From Qipengyuania psychrotolerans (GTDB lineage: Bacteria; Pseudomonadota; Alphaproteobacteria; Sphingomonadales; Sphingomonadaceae): 64,000 nt of DNA. A program made the translations under genes and the position numbers. Positions 17,981 to 26,442 of this stretch are shown piece after piece (position 1 is the first letter of the stretch; each line of letters starts with the position of its first letter). The stretch spans positions 744,001-808,000 of the forward strand of contig NZ_CP081297.1 in assembly GCF_019711355.1 (NCBI RefSeq). The letters are read 5' to 3'. Below the pieces are notes generated by a model. That model did no database searches, was not told where the DNA came from, and saw only the letters and a program-made list of their open reading frames with translations.

Positions 17981-18355
17981 ATGGACGATTCGCTGATTCT
18001 CGAAGTTGCAGACTTCGAACACGACGTGCTCACCGGGATATATTCCGAGGAGACAGGCAAGCCGCAGCCATTGCGCTTCACGATCAAGGTAAGGATGAAA
18101 CCGCTCCCCCATTACGATGCAGATACTTCGCTTGAGGATTCCAAGAACTACATGGACCTCAAGTTCGCAGCCTCCGGCGCGCTGCCAGAGGGCGTGCACT
18201 TCAAGCTTATCGAGGCGGTAGCGGACCACGTTTGCGAAACCCTGTTCCTGCAGGACAAGCGGGTCGAGGCGGTTACGGTCAAGATCGTGAAACTGGCCAT
18301 CGCCGAGGCAGGCGAGAAGATCGGCATCACTCTCCACCGGGAACGGCGCGAATGA
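17981..18355 (+). CDS. folB: Dihydroneopterin aldolase family protein
   Basis: A 124-residue tunnelling-fold protein, expected to cleave dihydroneopterin to 6-hydroxymethyldihydropterin in folate synthesis. Family features are the N-terminal hydrophobic strand with TGIYSEETGKPQPL, a central NYMDLKF segment, the FKLIEAVADHVCETLF helix and the VTVKIVKL strand with a downstream acidic residue. It may feed pterin chemistry alongside the molybdopterin genes moaD and moaE three genes on. The stop overlaps the next ATG. Confidence 0.85.
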   Translation: MDDSLILEVADFEHDVLTGIYSEETGKPQPLRFTIKVRMKPLPHYDADTSLEDSKNYMDLKFAASGALPEGVHFKLIEAVADHVCETLFLQDKRVEAVTVKIVKLAIAEAGEKIGITLHRERRE

Positions 18356-18654
18356 AGTGCATCACGGTCGAAGGGCTTCCGGACGAACCACTCGCCGCGG
18401 CGGGACTGTTTCACCAGAACTGGCTCGATCCGATCGAACGCGCGCTTGTCAGCGGCCAGCACGCCGTCGTTACTTTGCCGACAGCCGATCACACGCATGA
18501 CGAGTGGCGCAGCGCGGCAGCCGCCATGCTGGCACGAAAACACACCCCGTTGCGCGTGAACCTGGTGGCGGGCGAAGGGAAAGCTCTCGACTCGGTGGTT
18601 GAATACCTGGCGAGGGCGCCGGGGGTCACCGGACATTATCTAAAGGCTGATTGA
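18352..18654 (+). CDS. Conserved small protein between folB and moaD, possibly a truncated Rossmann-like domain
   Basis: A 100-residue soluble protein overlapping folB by four bases (ATGA) and moaD by one. It has alternating strands and helices (CITVEGL, HAVVTLPTADHTHDEW, AAAMLARKHTPLRVNLVAGEG, SVVEYLARAPGVTGHYLKAD), reminiscent of a short Rossmann-type remnant as seen at the end of SDR reductases. There is no glycine-rich nucleotide loop, so catalysis on its own is doubtful. Context suggests a pterin-related role (inference). Confidence 0.7.
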   Translation: MKCITVEGLPDEPLAAAGLFHQNWLDPIERALVSGQHAVVTLPTADHTHDEWRSAAAAMLARKHTPLRVNLVAGEGKALDSVVEYLARAPGVTGHYLKAD

Positions 18655-18896
18655 TGGCGGTCGGTATTCTCTTCCTGGGTCCGCTGCGCGACATCGCGGG
18701 AAAGACGATGCTCGAGGTAGACGGTCCGCTCGACTGGCACGGCTTGCTGGCGGCTGTGGGGCCACGGGTAGCCGAACAATTGCGCGAAGAGCGCGTGAAT
18801 GTCGCCTGCGCTGGCCTTGTCCTGCAGGACAAGCAGTCTCTTATGGCGAAAGACGGAGACGAGGTGGCCTTGCTGCCGCCGGTAAGCGGTGGCTAG
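18654..18896 (+). CDS. moaD: Molybdopterin synthase sulfur-carrier subunit MoaD
   Basis: An 80-residue ubiquitin-like protein whose C-terminal Gly-Gly (PPVSGG) is thiocarboxylated to donate sulfur in molybdopterin synthesis. The beginning (ILFLGPLRDIAGK) and the DGDEVALLPPVSGG end are typical. The ATG at 18654 follows the previous stop with a one-base overlap. The 3' end overlaps the moaE GTG. Confidence 0.93.
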   Translation: MAVGILFLGPLRDIAGKTMLEVDGPLDWHGLLAAVGPRVAEQLREERVNVACAGLVLQDKQSLMAKDGDEVALLPPVSGG

Positions 18897-19356
18897 GCTC
18901 ACAATCTCACGGCCCCTGGATGTGCGGCTGCTGGAAAAGGGCATGTCGATCGGCGAAGGACTGGCCGCTTTCGATGCTGCCTATTCCCAAGCGGGGGCAT
19001 CGACCTCCTTTATCGGCAAAGTTCGCCCTGACGGGGGCGTGGAGGCGCTCGAACTCAGCCACTACGAACCGCTGACTCTTGCCGGGATGCAAGCTCTGGC
19101 CGAGACCATCGCCGAGCGGTTCGTTCTGGACGGACTCCTGATGTGGCACCGCGTCGGCGTCATGACGCCGGGCCAGCCAATCGTGCTGGTCGCAGCTGCC
19201 GCACCGCACAGACGCGCCGCTTTCGATGCCGCCGACTGCGCGATGGACCACCTGAAATCTGCAGCCTGGTTCTGGAAACGGGAGCGCCGTGAAGACGGCT
19301 GGCACTGGATCGAACCGCGCAGCGACGACTACCGCGATCTGGAAAGATGGAAATAA
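18889..19356 (+). CDS. moaE: Molybdopterin synthase catalytic subunit MoaE
   Basis: A 155-residue large subunit that converts precursor Z (cPMP) to molybdopterin using thiocarboxylated MoaD. Visible are ASTSFIGKVRPDGGVEALELSHYEP, the HRVGVMTPGQPIVLVAAAAPHRRAAFDA block and WKRERREDGWHWIEP near the C-terminus. The GTG start overlaps the moaD stop. The last gene of the folB-moaE set. Confidence 0.94.
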   Translation: MARLTISRPLDVRLLEKGMSIGEGLAAFDAAYSQAGASTSFIGKVRPDGGVEALELSHYEPLTLAGMQALAETIAERFVLDGLLMWHRVGVMTPGQPIVLVAAAAPHRRAAFDAADCAMDHLKSAAWFWKRERREDGWHWIEPRSDDYRDLERWK

Positions 19357-19366
19357 TCCAAGGCAT

Positions 19367-19380
19367 TTGATCTCGATCAA
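19367..19380. promoter_or_regulatory. FNR/FixK-type binding site
   Basis: TTGATCTCGATCAA matches the TTGAT-N4-ATCAA consensus perfectly and is symmetric over six bases per arm. It lies 52 bases before the start of the membrane-protein gene at 19432 and just after moaE, so an oxygen-responsive CRP/FNR regulator most likely controls that gene. Confidence 0.75.
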
Positions 19381-19431
19381 GGAAATGCCGCTGACCGAGG
19401 GCCATCAAGTCTCCAACAAAGGAGATCCAGA

Positions 19432-19857
19432 ATGGTTAAGCACTTCAGCCGCGAACTGATCACCGAGCAGGCCCGCATCGTCGACTCCCCGGTCAAGCAT
19501 CACGAAGTCGATCGCACGTTCGAATTGCCCAAAGCGATCTACGGGATGACCGTTGCGCTTTACCTTGGCTTTTTTGCAATCATGGCGACTGGCTTGCCAA
19601 GCGCCGGCTTGATCATTCCCATGGTGATCTTCACGCTACTGGTGCTCGCCGGCTTCGGTGTTCCGGCGATCTGGACCAGGCTGGCACCTGCTACGAAGTC
19701 GAAGCCCATGACATATGGCAAGCTTCGCTCTCAGGGGATTTCCACGCTGACAGGCCGGCTTCCAGCCAGGGACGCGGCGATCCAGGTCCTGATCCTGCCG
19801 GTCGTGGTGTTCTGCTGGGGAATCGTTGCAGTTACCATCGCATCTGTGGTGCGATAG
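19432..19857 (+). CDS. Three-helix membrane protein under a predicted FNR/FixK site
   Basis: A 141-residue protein. Residues 1-35 are hydrophilic and charged (VDSPVKHHEVDRTFELP), followed by two close helices (about 37-55 and 57-83), a polar loop with SKPMTYGKLRSQGISTLTG, and a final helix (about 113-139). I recognise no named family, although similar proteins of this size occur in sphingomonads as far as I recall. A good AAAGGAGAT ribosome-binding site precedes the ATG. The FNR-type box suggests expression changes with oxygen. Confidence 0.8.
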   Translation: MVKHFSRELITEQARIVDSPVKHHEVDRTFELPKAIYGMTVALYLGFFAIMATGLPSAGLIIPMVIFTLLVLAGFGVPAIWTRLAPATKSKPMTYGKLRSQGISTLTGRLPARDAAIQVLILPVVVFCWGIVAVTIASVVR

Positions 19858-19865
19858 GAGAGGGG

Positions 19866-19898
19866 CGCGGGAAGGGCTCGATCGAGAGGCCTCCCGCG
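19866..19898. terminator. Candidate bidirectional terminator hairpin
   Basis: CGCGGGA (19866-19872) pairs with TCCCGCG (19892-19898), with a CTCGATCGAG palindrome inside the loop. It lies between two convergent genes. T-runs are weak on both sides, so efficiency is uncertain. Confidence 0.4.
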
Positions 19899-19913
19899 TT
19901 TCCCTGAAAATGT

Positions 19914-20426
19914 TTACCGGATACGCCCGCGCAGCTGTGCGAGCGTTTCGTCTTGTGCCGCAATGATTGAAACGATTTCGTCGCGTGTTGTTTCGATCTG
20001 GCTTGCATCCTGCGCTGCAGCGCGGGCGGCCGTGTAAAGGATATCGATATCGGCCAGCGGCACCGCGCTGACGCTGCGTGCCGATTCCAGCTCGGACAGG
20101 GCGACTTGCGCAGAGGCCCACGCCCGGCTTTCGGTATCGCTATTTGCTGCGGCACCTACCAAGCGCTGCGCCCGAGGGGCCACTTCCAGGAAAATTTCAT
20201 TCCCCGACCGTGCTTCACCGACGAGCCGGTCGAGCGTCTCTCCGAGCGGAGCGGTCATGTCGATATCAACCGGCGGGACGTCGATTGTCTCGCGCGTCGG
20301 TGCCGCGAAGCTGCCTTCAACCCGCTCCACATCCCTGATTGCGAGAGAGGGGTAATCGCTGGTGGTCCCGGCGCAGGCACCAAGAACAAGGGTGAGGGGA
20401 AGGCAAAGGCTTGCAAATCTCGGCAT
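19914..20426 (-). CDS. Putative lipoprotein with helical repeats
   Basis: A 170-residue exported lipoprotein: a signal sequence with an LGAC lipobox (Cys at about residue 18), a Thr/Ser/Pro linker, then a mostly helical, Ala/Glu/Ser-rich body (about 60-168) likely to form an amphipathic coiled coil. No family recognised. The ATG at 20426 places the signal peptide correctly; a longer in-frame start exists 19 codons upstream but would bury it. Confidence 0.75.
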   Translation of the reverse strand: MPRFASLCLPLTLVLGACAGTTSDYPSLAIRDVERVEGSFAAPTRETIDVPPVDIDMTAPLGETLDRLVGEARSGNEIFLEVAPRAQRLVGAAANSDTESRAWASAQVALSELESARSVSAVPLADIDILYTAARAAAQDASQIETTRDEIVSIIAAQDETLAQLRGRIR

Positions 20427-20492
20427 GGCGCTCACATAGCACGCACATGCCTGCGTGCCAGCGGGAAAGGCAAAAAATGCCACCAGTCATCG

Positions 20493-20521
20493 TTGACTTG
20501 GTGGCGTGATTCGCCTAACGG
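20493..20521 (+). promoter_or_regulatory. Candidate promoter of rplU-rpmA
   Basis: TTGACT (20493-20498), a 17-base spacer and TAACGG (20516-20521) form a sigma-70-like promoter about 95 bases before rplU. The leader between them is long enough for ribosomal-protein feedback, but I can define no specific structure. Confidence 0.45.
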
Positions 20522-20616
20522 CACGCTTCTTTCCGGGCCTTCCCTTGGGTTGGTCGACGGGCGCGCCGTAGATTCGCAAGGACGCGGCACAGCAATTTGA
20601 ACGAGAGATAACGACG

Positions 20617-21126
20617 ATGTTCGCAGTAGTGCGCACGGGCGGCAAGCAGTACCGGGTTGCCGCCGGAGACAAGATCGCGGTTGAGAAACTGGCTGGCGAA
20701 GCCGGCGATACCATCACGCTGGGCGATGTCCTGCTCGCAGGCGAAGGCGACAAGCTTTCGGATGCCGGCAAGGTCACTGTTTCGGCAGAGATCATCGCCC
20801 AGGCGAAGAGCGAAAAGGTCATCGTTTTCAAAAAGCGTCGCCGTCACAACTATCGCCGCAAGAACGGTCACCGTCAGATGATGACGCTGCTCCGTATTAC
20901 TGCGGTTGGCGATTCGAAGGCTGAGAAGAAGGCTGCTCCCAAGAAGGAAGCTGCTCCCAAGGCTGAAACGAAGAAGGCCGCTCCGACGAAGGACACTTCT
21001 GAAGAGAAGGCTGCGCCCAAGGCCAAGAAGGCTGCACCTGTGAAGGCTGCTGCTACCAAGGCTGCTCCGGCCAAGAAGGCAGCGCCCAAGAAGGCCGCCG
21101 CCAAAAAGACCGAATCCAAGAAGTAA
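20617..21126 (+). CDS. rplU: 50S ribosomal protein L21 with Lys/Ala-rich tail
   Basis: Residues 1-103 are a standard L21 ([14 protein letters not shown] start, [15 protein letters not shown] rRNA-binding block, LRITAV end). The remaining 66 residues are an almost pure Lys/Ala/Pro tail (repeats of KKAAPK type), making the protein 169 residues against the usual 103. The tail is probably disordered and basic, and could reach rRNA or neighbouring proteins. The promoter candidate lies upstream, and rpmA follows after 12 bases. Confidence 0.97.
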   Translation: MFAVVRTGGKQYRVAAGDKIAVEKLAGEAGDTITLGDVLLAGEGDKLSDAGKVTVSAEIIAQAKSEKVIVFKKRRRHNYRRKNGHRQMMTLLRITAVGDSKAEKKAAPKKEAAPKAETKKAAPTKDTSEEKAAPKAKKAAPVKAAATKAAPAKKAAPKKAAAKKTESKK

Positions 21127-21138
21127 GGAAACCGAACC

Positions 21139-21408
21139 ATGGCACATAAAAAAGCAGGCGGTTCGTCGCGTAACGGTCGCGATTCAGCTGGCCGTCGCCT
21201 CGGTGTAAAGAAGTTCGGCAGCGAGAACGTGATCGCCGGCAACATTATCGTGCGTCAGCGCGGCACCAAGTTCTATCCGGCTGTCAACGTCGGCATGGGC
21301 AAGGACCACACGCTGTTCGCGCTTACCGACGGCACTGTCCGATTCCACTCGGGCAAGCTCGGCCGCAAATACGTATCGGTCGACCAAATGGCGGAAGCCG
21401 CCGAATAA
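21139..21408 (+). CDS. rpmA: 50S ribosomal protein L27
   Basis: An 89-residue L27, whose N-terminus ([15 protein letters not shown]) reaches toward the peptidyl transferase centre. No N-terminal cleavage extension like that of Firmicutes is present. Co-transcribed with rplU and followed by an intrinsic terminator. Confidence 0.98.
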   Translation: MAHKKAGGSSRNGRDSAGRRLGVKKFGSENVIAGNIIVRQRGTKFYPAVNVGMGKDHTLFALTDGTVRFHSGKLGRKYVSVDQMAEAAE

Positions 21409-21475
21409 CCGGACTATCCGATAACGGGATCGTCCAAACGGAACGGTCCCAGCCAGGCTAACGATCTGGCAGACG

Positions 21476-21515
21476 AAGAGGGAGATGGGGCCGACCCGTC
21501 TCCCTCTTGTCGTTT
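21476..21515 (+). terminator. Intrinsic terminator after rpmA
   Basis: AAGAGGGAGA (21476-21485) pairs exactly with TCTCCCTCTT (21499-21508), with an inner GGG/CCC extension, followed by GTCGTTT. Confidence 0.75.
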
Positions 21516-21619
21516 CTCCCTCTTCGCAAACCGACTGACGAAAAGACCTTTCGTCATCATGCAACTGTCACGTGTCCGGCCTAGGAGCCCGGAGCGTGGA
21601 CCTGACGGGGAGAATACCG

Positions 21620-22159
21620 ATGTTCCATATTACCGAGAGGCTGCTGCTGCGGCCCGCATGGCCCGAAGATGCAGACGCACTGTTTGGTGGAATCGCCGAC
21701 AAGGGTGTTGTCCGCAATCTTGCCCGAGCGCCGTGGCCATATCTCCCCGAGCACGCCCGTGATTTCGTCATGCGCAAGCAAGACCAGCGGTTTCCGGTAT
21801 TCCTCATCACCAAACCAGGTGCCAAGGGCTCGGACCTCATCGGTTGTATCGGCCTCGATGCCACCGATGGCGGCGTAGATCTCGGTTACTGGATTGCCCG
21901 CCCGTTCTGGGGCCAGGGCTTTGCCACCGAAGCTGCCCGAGGAATCCTGCAGATCGCCAGACTGCTCGGCCATGACCGAGTTCAGGCTGGCCACTTCGTG
22001 GACAATCCGGCTTCGGGCAAAGTTCTGCGGAAGCTTGGCTTCAGGCCGACAGGCCAGACGGCTCCCAGACATAGCTGCGGGCGGGGCGAGGAAGTTGATT
22101 GCGTCATGTATCAGCTTGAGCTTGCGGACGATCCAGCCGGCTCGCTTCAAGCAGCCTGA
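21620..22159 (+). CDS. GNAT family N-acetyltransferase (RimJ/RimL type)
   Basis: A 179-residue acetyltransferase. TERLLLRPAWPEDADALF opens the fold. The acetyl-CoA loop is WGQGFATEAARG, and FVDNPASGKVLRKLGF is the typical C-terminal motif of RimJ/RimL-like enzymes. The substrate could be a protein N-terminus or a small amine. The ATG at 21620 has GGGGAG in front; an upstream in-frame start is less likely. A strong terminator follows. Confidence 0.88.
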   Translation: MFHITERLLLRPAWPEDADALFGGIADKGVVRNLARAPWPYLPEHARDFVMRKQDQRFPVFLITKPGAKGSDLIGCIGLDATDGGVDLGYWIARPFWGQGFATEAARGILQIARLLGHDRVQAGHFVDNPASGKVLRKLGFRPTGQTAPRHSCGRGEEVDCVMYQLELADDPAGSLQAA

Positions 22160-22166
22160 AACGAGA

Positions 22167-22202
22167 AAGGCCCCGCATTGCTGCGGGGCCTTTTCTGTTT
22201 AA
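22167..22202. terminator. Strong intrinsic terminator between convergent genes
   Basis: AAAGGCCCCGCA, a TTGC loop, then TGCGGGGCCTTTT and CTGTTT. The flanking A and T runs make it usable from both sides (GNAT gene on plus, metal-dependent hydrolase on minus). Confidence 0.88.
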
Positions 22203-22211
22203 TGCGCCAGC

Positions 22212-23090
22212 TTATTCGGCGGGCATGAGCGCGTCCTTGAACTCGCCTTCGTAGAGACCGATCAATTCGCGGTCGTCGTGGTCCCACGGATGGAAGCCGG
22301 GCTTGAAATAGCTCAGCCAAGCGGGGAATATGCGGCGCACAACCCCTGGCGAGACGATGAGATATTTGAACAGGCCCCATTTCGCCTTGAAGCCGGTGAT
22401 GCCGTCCTGCTCGAGCAAATTGAGCGAGTCGACCCAGCGGTTTTTGAAGAAACGCGCGGTCACGGTCAGCATGACGAGCGAACGCACTTTCCAGCGGCGC
22501 CATGCAGTCCAATCCTTAGTCGCATGGTTCCAGGTGTCGTAGGCAACGCCCTTGTGTTCGATTTCTTCGGCCGCGTGCCAGCGCCACATGTCGCGAACTT
22601 CCGGGTCGGCATCCTTGAAATGGTTAGGATTCGCAAGGAACTCCGCAGCCATCATGGCAGTGTAGTGTTCCAGCGCCATCGTGACGGCGAGGTTCGCAAT
22701 TGCCGGACGGCCCTTGGTGAGTTCCAGCATCTCCGCAACGCGCTTGTCGATCGCCTTGATGTCGTATCCGGCATTTTCGGCCAGGCGGTTGAAGGCGATA
22801 TGCTCGCGAGTGTGGTTGATTTCCTGCTTCACGAAAGCACGGATTTCAGCTTCGAGCTTGGGATCCGCCCCTTCCCGGTGCGCCTTCACGGCTTCGATGA
22901 AGAAAGCTTCACCGCGCGGGAAAGTTGCCGAAAGGGCATTGTGCCAAGCGGTGCCGAAGGGTTCACCCGCCCACCAGCGGCGAGGGTTGGTGCCGCGATT
23001 GAAACGTTCGTCACGAACGGTAATCGTCAGACCTTCCGGAGTAGGCGCTGTTCTGGCGGTAATGGTATCGATCGGGACGGGGGCGTTCAT
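22212..23090 (-). CDS. Putative metal-dependent hydrolase (PF10118/COG3687 family)
   Basis: A 292-residue all-helical protein. Two acidic/His helices, KQEINHTREHIAFNRL (about 92-107) and HAAEEIEHKGVAYD (about 169-182), look like a four-helix diiron or dimetal centre. The family is annotated as predicted metal-dependent hydrolase; the activity is unknown. The ATG at 23090 has GGAG 6 bases upstream. It is divergent from a TetR regulator with palindromes in between, so it is probably repressed by that regulator in response to a small molecule. Confidence 0.8.
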   Translation of the reverse strand: MNAPVPIDTITARTAPTPEGLTITVRDERFNRGTNPRRWWAGEPFGTAWHNALSATFPRGEAFFIEAVKAHREGADPKLEAEIRAFVKQEINHTREHIAFNRLAENAGYDIKAIDKRVAEMLELTKGRPAIANLAVTMALEHYTAMMAAEFLANPNHFKDADPEVRDMWRWHAAEEIEHKGVAYDTWNHATKDWTAWRRWKVRSLVMLTVTARFFKNRWVDSLNLLEQDGITGFKAKWGLFKYLIVSPGVVRRIFPAWLSYFKPGFHPWDHDDRELIGLYEGEFKDALMPAE

Positions 23091-23108
23091 GTCCTGCTCC
23101 ATTATTAA

Positions 23109-23149
23109 CTTACATCAGTGTAAGTAGCCACTACTGACATAGATGTCAA
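23109..23149. promoter_or_regulatory. Paired palindromic operators between hydrolase and TetR genes
   Basis: CTTACA-TCAG-TGTAAG (23109-23124) and TGACAT-AG-ATGTCA (23135-23148) are two perfect inverted repeats with centres 25 bases apart. A minus-strand TTGACA (23149-23144) for the hydrolase gene overlaps the second one. Repression by the adjacent TetR protein is the simplest reading. Confidence 0.65.
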
Positions 23150-23204
23150 TAAGGCCTGTCAGCCGCTTCCCCTCCGGGTCGCAATGGTTTACCGACATGC
23201 TGCA

Positions 23205-23804
23205 ATGGCAACCAGAAAACGACTTTCGCCCCAAGAATCCCGCCTTGCAGCCTTGGAGGCTGCGCGTGGGTTGCTGATCGAAACAGGGCCGCAGTCAGTC
23301 ACCTTGAAAGCCGTCTCAGGACGGATCGGCCGCACCCATGCCAATTTGCTGCACCACTTCGGATCTGCCGCCGGATTGCAAAAGGCGCTTGCCGGGCATC
23401 TGGCAGAGACGGTCTGCTCGACGATCGCGGACGCCGTTCGTGCCAGCCGCGCCGGACTCGGCAGCCCGCGCGAAGTCGTGGACCTGGCTTTCGATGCCTT
23501 CGACAAGGAAGGCGCAGGCGCGCTCGCCAGCTGGATGATCCTGACCGGAAACGAGGATGCACTCACTCCGATTGTCGAAGCCATTCACAAACTGGTGGAC
23601 GAAATCGCTCCTGAAGAAGCCACGCATGAGGGAAATGCCGCCCAAGTCCACGAGGAGACGCTGGCGCTTGTACTCATGGCGATGGGCGATGCGTTGATCG
23701 GCAATGCGCTCTCGCGCTCACTGGGCTTGCCGCCGACAGCCGCGCGTGACCGGGCGGAGCGGATGCTGGTCCGCTCGCTTGATCTCGTCACTCAGCCGGA
23801 CTGA
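23205..23804 (+). CDS. TetR family transcriptional regulator
   Basis: A 199-residue repressor. The N-terminal helix-turn-helix spans about 10-55: residues 15-33 lead in, TLKAVSGRIGRTHANLLHHFGS is the recognition region, and the terminal HFGS replaces the common YHYF. The rest is a ligand-binding helical bundle. An in-frame ATG at 23184 would add seven residues. The gene overlaps the convergent ygfZ by 17 bases. It probably controls the divergent metal-dependent hydrolase. Confidence 0.85.
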   Translation: MATRKRLSPQESRLAALEAARGLLIETGPQSVTLKAVSGRIGRTHANLLHHFGSAAGLQKALAGHLAETVCSTIADAVRASRAGLGSPREVVDLAFDAFDKEGAGALASWMILTGNEDALTPIVEAIHKLVDEIAPEEATHEGNAAQVHEETLALVLMAMGDALIGNALSRSLGLPPTAARDRAERMLVRSLDLVTQPD

Positions 23805-24528
23805 GCGAACCGCGCATCCACTGCGGCGCCACATCGGCATCGATATCGGCAATGCGCAGGTGATCGATGGCCAATCCAAGCTCCGGATAACTTGTCTTCC
23901 GGCGTTTCTCTTCTGACCGGTCCAGCGGCACGACAACCAGCCGGCGGTTGACTTTCTGCCGCCAGTTCATGCGCGCCGTGTTTTCCTGTCCGATGTAACA
24001 GCCCTTGTCGAAAGCGACGCCGCCGAGTTCGACCGCGTTGGTCTCGAGCCACAATACGTCTCCCAATTCGCTCCGGCCTTCAGGCACTCCGAGCGATAAG
24101 CGGTGAGCCCGGTACGCATCGTCCGCTGGCTGATCGTCATTCGAGACCGGTGCAATCCAGCGCTGGCCGAGAGAGGCCAGACGAGGATCGACAGCGCCGC
24201 CGGTTCCAGGTTGCTCCTGCCAGTGCACCGCGAGACCGGGATCAACTGCAATGTCGATCTTGCGGCGCAGACGGTAAAGCGAGAGGCGTTTAACAAGTTC
24301 ACCTGCAAGACCGGCTTCGCAATCGAGCAGGATCTGCCCATCGCCGGCAGGCCAGACGAACATGTCGAACAGCGTCTTGCCTTGCGGAGTGAGCAATGCC
24401 GCATAAACTGGCAGCGCACCTTTGACGTCGTTGGTCAGGAGCCCCTGAAGGAATGCGGCCACATCCTCACTTCCGTCATGCGGGCTGAGGCGGATCACGG
24501 CGCGGTCGAACAGTCGGGTTGCAGTCAT
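23788..24528 (-). CDS. ygfZ: YgfZ/GcvT-like folate-binding protein
   Basis: A 246-residue member of the tetrahydrofolate-binding YgfZ family that supports iron-sulfur enzyme maturation and repair. The signature KGCYIGQE (K-G-C-Y-x-G-Q-E) is present, followed by RMNWRQKVNRRLV. The N-terminal FLQGLLTNDVKG stretch is also typical. The ATG at 24528 overlaps no gene and sits 38 bases from the divergent patatin gene start. Confidence 0.92.
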   Translation of the reverse strand: MTATRLFDRAVIRLSPHDGSEDVAAFLQGLLTNDVKGALPVYAALLTPQGKTLFDMFVWPAGDGQILLDCEAGLAGELVKRLSLYRLRRKIDIAVDPGLAVHWQEQPGTGGAVDPRLASLGQRWIAPVSNDDQPADDAYRAHRLSLGVPEGRSELGDVLWLETNAVELGGVAFDKGCYIGQENTARMNWRQKVNRRLVVVPLDRSEEKRRKTSYPELGLAIDHLRIADIDADVAPQWMRGSLSPAE

Positions 24529-24566
24529 GGGTGACAGATAGGCACCTGCAAGCCATAGGCAATGGC

Positions 24567-25391
24567 ATGGATTTTGACTTCGACCAGCTGGTGTTTTCGG
24601 GCGGTGGCATTCGCTGCTTCTGGCACGGCGGATTTCTGAGCGAGGCGGGCGATACGTTGGCGCTCTCGCCACAGCGTATCAGCGGCGTCTCTGGTGGTGC
24701 CCTCAGCGCCGCGGCATGGATTGGCAGGCGCGAACGCGACCTGCTGATGTTGATGAGCGAGGCGTTTCGCATCAACGACGCAAACTATGCCGCCGGGAGA
24801 AGCAATTTCACCCCGCACCAGGAAATATACCGCGCGGTTGTGGAAACGACTTTGGACAAGGCGGCGATCGAGCAAATCGCGCAAGGGCCCGACTATCAGA
24901 TTTTCCTGTCCTGCCCGCCGCCGCATCTTACGCCGGGAACGTCGGCGTTTCTCTACGGTGTGCTCTACAAACTCGATCAGGCCGTGCGGTCCAGCCCCCA
25001 CCTTGCATGGCCTAAAAAGTGGGGATTGCAGCGTTTGTGCGTGGATGCGCGGCAAGCAGCACGCGATGGCCAGCTTATCGACCTGATCTGCGCGGCGGCC
25101 ACGATACCGCCGGTGTTCAATGTGCCTTGCTGGCAAGGGGACCGGGTTCTGGACGGCGGCATGCTCGACAAGGCGCCATTGCCGGAGCCGGATCAAGGCC
25201 GGACATTCGTGCTGCTGACCAGCCGCTATGACAATCTGCCGCAGGACACGCGCCTAGCATACGTCCAGCCATCGCGCGAAGTGGCAGCAGACAAGATCGA
25301 TTTCTCGGATGCGAGCAAGGTCACGCGGACCTGGGAACAGGGCGAGGCTGATGCGCGCACATGGCTGGCGGAGCAGGGCGACCGGAGCTAA
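24567..25391 (+). CDS. Patatin-like phospholipase
   Basis: A 274-residue lipid acyl hydrolase. The oxyanion loop is [12 protein letters not shown] (11-22), the nucleophile Ser42 is in GVSGG, and the catalytic Asp196 is in DGG. It lacks a signal peptide, so it is probably intracellular or secreted by another route. The ATG at 24567 gives the normal short lead-in to the GGGxR loop. pyrC follows 13 bases downstream. Confidence 0.88.
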   Translation: MDFDFDQLVFSGGGIRCFWHGGFLSEAGDTLALSPQRISGVSGGALSAAAWIGRRERDLLMLMSEAFRINDANYAAGRSNFTPHQEIYRAVVETTLDKAAIEQIAQGPDYQIFLSCPPPHLTPGTSAFLYGVLYKLDQAVRSSPHLAWPKKWGLQRLCVDARQAARDGQLIDLICAAATIPPVFNVPCWQGDRVLDGGMLDKAPLPEPDQGRTFVLLTSRYDNLPQDTRLAYVQPSREVAADKIDFSDASKVTRTWEQGEADARTWLAEQGDRS

Positions 25392-25404
25392 GGGAAGCGC
25401 AGCC

Positions 25405-26442
25405 ATGACACAGACACTCACGATCCGCCGCCCCGATGACTGGCATCTCCACTTTCGCGATGGCGAGACCATGCGCGCTGTCGTGCCGTATACTGCGCGC
25501 CAGTTTGCACGCGCTATCGTGATGCCGAACCTTTCGCCGCCAGTGACCACTGCTGCGCTGGCGGCAGGGTACCGGGACCGCATTACGGCTGCGGTGCCGC
25601 AAGGTGTCGATTTCACACCGCTGATGACCGCCTATCTTACCGACGAAACCGACGCAGACGATCTGGCGGCCGGCTTTGCAGATGGGGTGCTGACGGCAGC
25701 GAAGCTTTATCCGGCAGGCGCGACGACCAATTCCGCGCATGGCGTCACCGATGTGGCGAACATCGCCGGAGTGCTGGAGCGGATGGGAGAGATTGGCATG
25801 CCGCTGTGCGTACACGGCGAGGTAACCCATGCCGATATCGACATCTTCGACCGAGAAGCGGTGTTCATCGAGCAGGTCCTTGTCCCGCTGGTTGACCGGC
25901 TCCCCGCGCTCAAGGTCATATTCGAACATATCACTACCAGGCAGGCCGTCGAATTCGTGGACGCAGCAGGTCCCAATATTGCCGCCACGATCACGCCGCA
26001 GCACCTGCACATTAATCGCAATGCCATCCTTGTCGGCGGTATCAGGCCGCATATGTTCTGCCTGCCCGTGGCCAAGCGCGAAGAACACAGATTGGCCCTG
26101 CGCAAAGCGGCGACGTCCGGTTCGGCCAAGTATTTCCTCGGAACGGACAGTGCACCGCACCACCGCCATGACAAGGAATCCGATTGCGGCTGCGCGGGTA
26201 TTTTCAACGCACCCTTCGCGCTCGAAAGCTACATCACCGTGTTCGACGAAGAGGATGCGCTGGACCACTTCGAAGCGTTCGCCAGCCTCAATGGGCCAGC
26301 GTTTTATGGCTTGCCCGTAAACGAAGGGTCAGTAACGCTGGAAAAAGCGCCGGTGAATGTTCCGGCCCACGTCAACGGCGGCGCGGCAGAGATCGTGCCC
26401 TTCCACGCCGGTGAGACACTCAACTGGCGGCTGGTGCCCTAG
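25405..26442 (+). CDS. pyrC: Dihydroorotase
   Basis: A 345-residue class II (E. coli PyrC-type) dihydroorotase that cyclises carbamoyl aspartate. Zinc ligands visible are H14 and H16 ([10 protein letters not shown]), the carboxylated Lys100 ([14 protein letters not shown]), and the later His in [11 protein letters not shown] and FEHITT. The catalytic Asp is in FLGTDSAPH. The 3' end overlaps the convergent rarD gene by 23 bases. Confidence 0.96.
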   Translation: MTQTLTIRRPDDWHLHFRDGETMRAVVPYTARQFARAIVMPNLSPPVTTAALAAGYRDRITAAVPQGVDFTPLMTAYLTDETDADDLAAGFADGVLTAAKLYPAGATTNSAHGVTDVANIAGVLERMGEIGMPLCVHGEVTHADIDIFDREAVFIEQVLVPLVDRLPALKVIFEHITTRQAVEFVDAAGPNIAATITPQHLHINRNAILVGGIRPHMFCLPVAKREEHRLALRKAATSGSAKYFLGTDSAPHHRHDKESDCGCAGIFNAPFALESYITVFDEEDALDHFEAFASLNGPAFYGLPVNEGSVTLEKAPVNVPAHVNGGAAEIVPFHAGETLNWRLVP

